Shown: positions 58,467 through 64,000 of the stretch, piece after piece
Numbering within the stretch: position 1 is the stretch's first letter
Layout: each line of letters opens with the position of its first letter
NCBI RefSeq assembly: GCF_016086655.4
Contig: NC_052138.2
Span: 6,820,001-6,884,000, forward strand
Source of the DNA: Lepeophtheirus salmonis
Taxonomy: Eukaryota > Arthropoda > Copepoda > Siphonostomatoida > Caligidae
DNA: 64,000 bases
Direction: 5' to 3'
Program-made: the position numbers and the translations under genes
The notes under the pieces: model-generated
What the model saw: only the letters and a program-made list of their open reading frames with translations
The model's database searches: none
Told to the model about the DNA's origin: nothing

Positions 58467-59160
58467 TTTGGACTAAAAGGAAAAAAAGAGACTTAGATGA
58501 GAAGGAAGTGCTGGGGGGCGGAGGAGCCCAAAGGAGGACTCCATCCGTCTTTTCCTCCATCCTTCATGCCTTACTTACCTAATACTTCGCTTTCAAATTC
58601 AATCCACCAAGAACAACAAAATAAAGAAAACAACCAAAAAATAAACAACTATAAATTCCCTTAAATAACACACATTAATATTGAAAATAATTAATTAAAT
58701 CGTGCTAATATATATTATGAAAAAGGCGATCTTCTTTCTTTTTCTCTTATTACGACGCCATTTCCCCTTCTTTTTTAGCCTTTTTCTATTCTTTTTCTTC
58801 TTTTCTTTCTTTCTTTCTTTCTTTTTGTCTTTTTCTTTCTCTCTCTCTCTTTCTTTCCTTCCTTCCTTCCTTCCTCACCTTCTTCTTCTCCCTCAGCTCT
58901 TGACTCTCGCGCTCTCTCTCTCTCACTCCGCTCCAGAACTATCATGTAAAGGCATACACGTACACACATACCCGTCCTGCACATATTTCTTAGCCCTTCC
59001 CTCTGGCAGAAATATCGATTATATAGTCCTGCTAGAGTACTAGCACCTACTCTATTCTCACTCCGTAAAGCTTTAATTCTCAGAACCTTGCATGCAAGGA
59101 GAAATCTATCTAATCATGACGTCAAAGAACAAGCTTACCAAATAAATTCTCTCTCTTAGC
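58467..59160. other. GSK3 5' intron or leader with TTTC/TTCC microsatellites
   Basis: Pyrimidine tract 58730-58925 made of TTTC, TC and TTCC repeats. The splice acceptor for the GSK3 first coding exon is at 58473-58474. A single TGACGTCA (59117) lies further upstream. The open frames in this tract are low-complexity artefacts. Confidence 0.6.
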
Positions 59161-61245
59161 CAAATCAATATTATCCGCCATTTTTCTTGAATGAAAGAAA
59201 TATCTTCATTAAAGAGCTCGAAATCCCTCTTTCAAGGTCATTCATTGACTATTAACTCATATTTACTCAACACTTGGTAGTCCTAACACCAATGTTTTTG
59301 TACTTAATCACTCTCAAGCCTTGGAGGGCTTCAGTTATACTTCATATTATATACACATTCATTTTTAGAAAATGACTTGACAGAGGATAGAAAATGCAAA
59401 TTAAAATTTATAAACATGATAAAGGGAGAGGGGAGGCACTTTAAAAAGCCCTTAGAAACAGGGATGGAATGAGGAAATAGCTTATTTGCATGCCTTTAAT
59501 ATGAAAAGAATTACTTCACTCATCAGATAATCATTATATTTTCCTATAACTTGTACTTTCATTTGTTGGTTAAAATGTACCCTCTAATATAAATAGAAAA
59601 TAATAGACCCTTAAGTTAAAGTAATCTATGCTTAACGCAAGCAATAAATGGCTCTTCAAATATGGATATGAATAATGCCAGAAAATAACTACATACTGTT
59701 GCTTTTTTGTTTTAAAATAATAATATTTAAGAAGGAGAAGCCTTTCTTGGGACTCCAAGACTCAAAATATATGTTTAAGATACGGATTTTTATAACATTG
59801 GCTAAAAATGTAGGACTTCAGTGTGAAGAATAATAAATGGATTCGTGATTTCTTATAGTAGATATTTTGGGGGAGTTCTTTTTGATCAAACTACTCTTGA
59901 CTGTTCTACTTATTAGCTTGCATTTTATTGCAAGTACATAGATGCAACTATGTCTTATGAGTGACTGCATTCCCTGTGGAAAGAGAGAAACAACTTGTAT
60001 CGTGTCGACTATAAAAATTAGTATGATTATTATTGCAAGAACTTTTTTATCAATGAAGGATGTGTCAATGATACAGACTAATTTTTTTATTTATAAAAAA
60101 GTAAATACTAATCGTATATGAGAACTGTAAAAGTACGTAATAAGGAAAAACAACAGTTAGCAAAAAGTGCATTATGCTAGTGCCAAATAAGATGAAAGCA
60201 AATAAGAGAAAAGCAAAGGAATTGACATAAAAAGAGAGAACATGGAGAAAATAGTTTTGTTGTTGCTTTTCCATGCATACATATTATTTATATGCATATA
60301 AGTATGTAGGTAGCACTCGAATAAGTCGTTCAAGTAGTAACTACTAGTTATATCCGTAGTAGCACTCACTATTAATATATATTATATCCATGAATCCTCA
60401 ATTTCCTCTCCAAATAATTATGAACACGCATAATATTTATTTATGCATCAAAAGATATCGACGGATGATATCATCATCATAAACAAATATTCTTCATGTC
60501 TGCAAAATCAAATTTGCTGACTTCAATCAATTCTTCTGAAAATTGGAGATCATGTTATAAAAAATAAAATCGCACATTCCAACTTCAAGCAATGCGTACA
60601 TAGTTATACTGACATAATCCAATTGAATGTCTATGAATTATAACTCCTTCTGACAGAAGCAACAAAAACTCGCCGTAAAGTATTAATTCATAAGTTATAC
60701 ATGCACTATGATGTATAATAAATACTTGTTCTAGGTAATTATTCATTATTACTTAATACACTAATTGTTAATAATAATAATAATTAATTATTAACGTCAA
60801 CATGCGGGATATAAAAGAATCAGTTATTTATTTAAGAAATCCATTTGGTAAGAAATATTTCACAACCCTATAAGCAAATACTGCTATAATATATTGTAAA
60901 CATTGCCTGGCTATAAGTATGCATTATTTTATACTATTCGAGGTAGCGAGAGTCAAATTAACAAGTTCCGAGGAATAAAAATATCCATTCTTAGGCAGAC
61001 TATTCAAAAGCCGATATTATAGAGTTTTTTTTTAGACGTAAGAAGAATGTTTAGAGTTATTATTAACATGCCAGAATGTATACCTATTGTATACACACAA
61101 TCTCCTTTTAACATATGTTGTCCTTAAGTAAAATCAATAAACTAAAGCCTACCATAATAAATTCATGGTCTGCAAAGGGATGATTGTTTTGTGTAAATTC
61201 ATCTTACAAGTTAATAAATAAATACAGAATTAAAGAATAGTGGTT
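59161..61245. other. Intergenic, nothing recognised
   Basis: AT-rich. No exon, RNA gene or transposon signature recognised. Confidence 0.45.
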
Positions 61246-62662
61246 TTAATCACACTGAGCTCCATCTCCTATCCTTTCGTTAATCCAATCTTGCAGAAGT
61301 GTGATACGAGAATAAACTCCAGGAAAGTCAGGTCTTGCACATCCAAATCCATAGGAAGTTGATCCGGCGAGAACGTATCGATTATTTTGTGGGCATGATA
61401 GTGGCCCTACATTTATATAGTAAAATAAATTAGTTTTAAATTAAAGAATTATACTTGAAAGATAGACTTAACCTCCACTATCCCCTTGGCATGCGTCTAA
61501 TTCTCCTTTTTTATAGCCAGCACATATCATTCGTGGCGTTAATGTTTCATAACTTTTTTTACAAACATCGTTCGTTATAACAGGAACATTAACCTCTTGG
61601 AGTATATCTGGTTGTGGTCCTGTTTCGTTGAGTCTCCCCCAACCCGTGATTGTACACATTGTTCCAACAAAGTCCTCATCCTTAAAAGGAAGACAAATGG
61701 GTTGTATTTCTCTTCTGAATTTAATAGGCCGTTCAAGTGTGAGTAAGGTGATATCATAATCATTCATGGCTAGAACGCTGAATTCCTTGTGCACTTCAAC
61801 TTTTTTGACGGGAATACGGAGAGCAGTGTCATTGCTAATAGTGATGAAAATATCAAGGATTTTCCACTTAAATGATAAATTATTATTATTATTGATATAC
61901 ATATGAATATTACCTATTTTGGATGTTGTGCTCCCCTAACAAGATCTCAACTTTATGAAAGGTTTGGAAACAGTGCCCAGCCGTTACCACGTGGCGATCA
62001 GTAACCAATGCTCCCCCACAGAATGGTTTGTTATCCCCAATCTTCACAATTCCTATATGCCAAGGATACTCATTTTCCTCCACTTCTTTCCCTCCAACAA
62101 TCCGACTATTCACATTTTTTGTTCCACATTTGCACTTAAATTCCTCTTTTTGTGCCTTGACGACACACATAAATCCCTTATTTTGAAAGTACTTGTTATA
62201 AAAATTAAAAAATAAAACGTTCCTCCGACTCAGCTTTAACTTTGAATAGGATCCGCAAAGTAATTCATGATCTTCACCATGACCTTGACCATTGATTTCA
62301 ACACCCCCAAAGATACATTTTGGACCAAGACCTGTCACACGAAAGATGGAACATTCCATGGTAACATTTTGATTGGGTGAGGTCTTGATATTAAATGAAC
62401 AATCAATTCTCCCTTTATAAAACTGAGGATAATTTGGGCTTTTAAGGATGATAGACTCCTCCTTGACAGATATATTTTGATTCCCCTCACAAGTATACTC
62501 CGTCAAACAAAAAGCAGATTGGAAATCCTGGTTTGAGAGATTCAATATGATATGATACAAAATAAATTGTGCCTTTTGTATTTAATGAATCAACAAGTTA
62601 AAAGATTAACTGAAGCTTACCTTAAATATGATTAAGCAAAACAAAATTCCCTTGCATATCAT
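61246..62662 (-). CDS. Secreted CUB-domain trypsin-like serine protease
   Basis: Exons 62662-62621, 62527-61914, 61834-61473 and 61406-61246 (introns 93, 79 and 66 bp) give 392 residues. A signal peptide (MICKGILFCLIIF) is followed by a CUB-like domain (about 24-136; SPNYPQFYKGRIDCSFNI, then MECSIFRVTG). The linker Cys-x-Cys segment (KCKCGTKN) leads to the activation site NSR156-IVGG. The catalytic triad is His199 (VTAGHC), Asp246 (NDYDITLL) and Ser338 (GDSGG). Asp332, six before the Ser, predicts trypsin-like cleavage after Arg/Lys. It is made as a zymogen. Proteins of this layout in crustaceans and insects act in extracellular proteolysis and immunity cascades; the substrate here is unknown. 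The C-terminus has GFGCARPDFPGVYSRI, with the usual Gly at the pocket. I chose the 62660 ATG because it supplies the signal peptide. Confidence 0.93.
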
Positions 62663-63440
62663 GATTAATTTTCAGGTGTATTTTATAGACTGACTATAAA
62701 CTGTTATGATTTTGATTAGTTTTCAGAAAAAGAGTATTTTTGAAGAGCAAAAAAAAAAGAAGCTCAGAGTGAAAAGCACCTGTTGGTCTTCTCTCTTCCA
62801 AGGTCCGTATTTGTATAAAAATAAATCACTTTTTCAGTCAACATACTGTGATATTAGCTTAATAGGTAGGTAATTATTTATCCTCCTTCATAAAAATTAT
62901 CATAGAATAGTATTCATTAAAAACGATTTCTATAAAGGCCTAGAAAGCAATGTCGAATGTTGACCCCCACAGAATAGAACATTGTTATTCTCTATTTTAC
63001 TACGGCCAATGAACAATTACTCTTCCATATCAGGTAATTCCATCAGTTTATGAAATATATCCTATTATATATTATTTAGATGACTTAGTACGTAAAAACA
63101 CATGTTTTAAGTCATATCCTTCACTTAAAATATTTGACCTTGACAGTCATTATTTCTAATGAGTAATGAGTGACAAAACAGTTAGATTTTAATTATATAA
63201 CTATCAACTTTCAACAAATACACATTGTTTTCATAAACAGAGCATGAATTATCTTCCATACTGTTTTTGTCTAAATCTAGTTTGCTATGTAAACCACGTG
63301 GTTATCGCTTCGATGTAATACAATTTTTTCCCTGCAGAATTCATCTTGTGAAGTTAGTTGTATAGGACTGTCTGATATCCAAGATAGGGGGCCCTCTATC
63401 CAATGAAAACCTGACAAGGTTTCATATTTTAAGCACTGAA
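62663..63440. other. 5' flank of the protease gene
   Basis: AT-rich. No gene recognised. It presumably holds the protease promoter; no core element could be assigned. Confidence 0.45.
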
Positions 63441-63657
63441 AGGAAGTCGAATTTCTGTCGAAAAATTCAAATTTCTACATGGCATCATTGTCTTGTGATA
63501 TAAACTTTGCTTAAAGCTTGAATTTTTATATTTCATATTGAGTTTTGCCCTGATACAAGGGGGGGGGGGATATATAGACAAGTTGTACCGGAAAAATGCA
63601 TGCTCATGGCATAATTTTTTATCACGAAAAAATGATGCCACAGAAATTCGACTTCCT
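63441..63657. mobile_element. Small MITE-like element with perfect 18-bp TIRs
   Basis: AGGAAGTCGAATTTCTGT at 63441-63458 and its exact inverse at 63640-63657. Just inside are GGCATCAT (left) and the inverse ATGATGCC (right). Total 217 bp, non-coding, with a 9-bp G run. No clear target duplication. Confidence 0.75.
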
Positions 63658-64000
63658 CATAATGTTAAAGTTTGAGATTTTGTTAGATTATGACTAGATA
63701 GAGTGCGCCCTAGTGGTTATTCTTGTAAATCAAACAGTTCCTATAGACTTTAGAGTATGTAATTAATGATACCCTTAGCATGTTCTAGCGGACGAAAAGT
63801 ATTCTTTTTAAATTTTGACGAAAATAGATGACACAGATATTTTTAGTTTAAGCTTTTGTCATAGGGTAAAAGATGTATGTATAGGAAGATCAAATGAAGA
63901 GGTGAAGAAATGAATGTCGTTCAAAGATTTTTCCCTTAATAGCTCTATTTTTCCACCCGTTCAGACGCTCAAAAATGAGATAAAAGCTTGAATGGCGCTC
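63658..64000. other. Intergenic to the window end
   Basis: Nothing recognised. Confidence 0.45.

Noticed and set aside
58702..59043. Phe/Ser/Leu-rich open frame upstream of GSK3
   Set aside because: It is driven by TTTC and TC microsatellites; no similarity or start context.
1..64000. CRISPR-like arrays
   Set aside because: The short-period repeats are A/T-rich, degenerate and without uniform spacers, and the window is eukaryotic.
1..64000. tRNA genes
   Set aside because: A few GGTTCAAATC-like strings (for example near 8012) lack a matching D-arm, anticodon arm and acceptor stem.

Overview
This is a eukaryotic nuclear window: AT-rich, with genes split by short introns (61-93 bp is typical, GT..AG), poly-pyrimidine acceptors, and long gene-poor stretches full of decayed DNA transposons. 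The proteins are arthropod-like (an Arrowhead/Lhx6-8 LIM-homeobox protein, a GSK3/Shaggy kinase, a CUB-trypsin protease, and a GatC-PolG2 gene pair). Together with the many mariner/Tc1 relics, this suggests a crustacean, most likely a caligid copepod (sea louse). The organism call is an inference made without any database search.

Layout. 1-1.1 kb: last exon of a SMYD4-like SET-domain gene on + (the rest lies upstream of the window). 1.1-25.5 kb: no host gene recognised. This part holds copies of a MITE family with CAGGGGCGTCC ends and 5-bp target duplications, a deleted mariner with both inverted repeats, several dead Tc1/mariner transposases, and other dispersed repeats. 25.7-26.9 kb: a complete three-exon LIM-homeobox gene (Awh/Lhx6-8 class) on +. 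26.9-48.8 kb: repeat-rich again, with a nested hAT/MITE pair, Ginger/gypsy-type integrase and Helitron helicase relics, and long inverted repeats. 48.9-51.4 kb: a very compact minus-strand locus in which a CUSTOS-like gene (4 exons) carries, inside its first intron and on the same strand, a gatC-PolG2 pair whose reading frames overlap by four bases (ATGA). 51.5-54.1 kb: two large inverted repeats next to the start of that locus. 56.6-58.5 kb: GSK3/Shaggy on minus (2 coding exons). 61.2-62.7 kb: a secreted CUB-trypsin serine protease on minus (4 exons).

How the genes relate. GatC (mitochondrial Gln-tRNA amidotransferase) and PolG2 (mtDNA polymerase accessory subunit) both serve mitochondrial gene expression and appear to share one mRNA. 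CUSTOS-like and GSK3 both belong to Wnt-related biology in other animals, but nothing here shows that they are co-regulated. Exon joins were worked out by hand from reading frame, splice signals and family similarity. All summed coding lengths are multiples of three.
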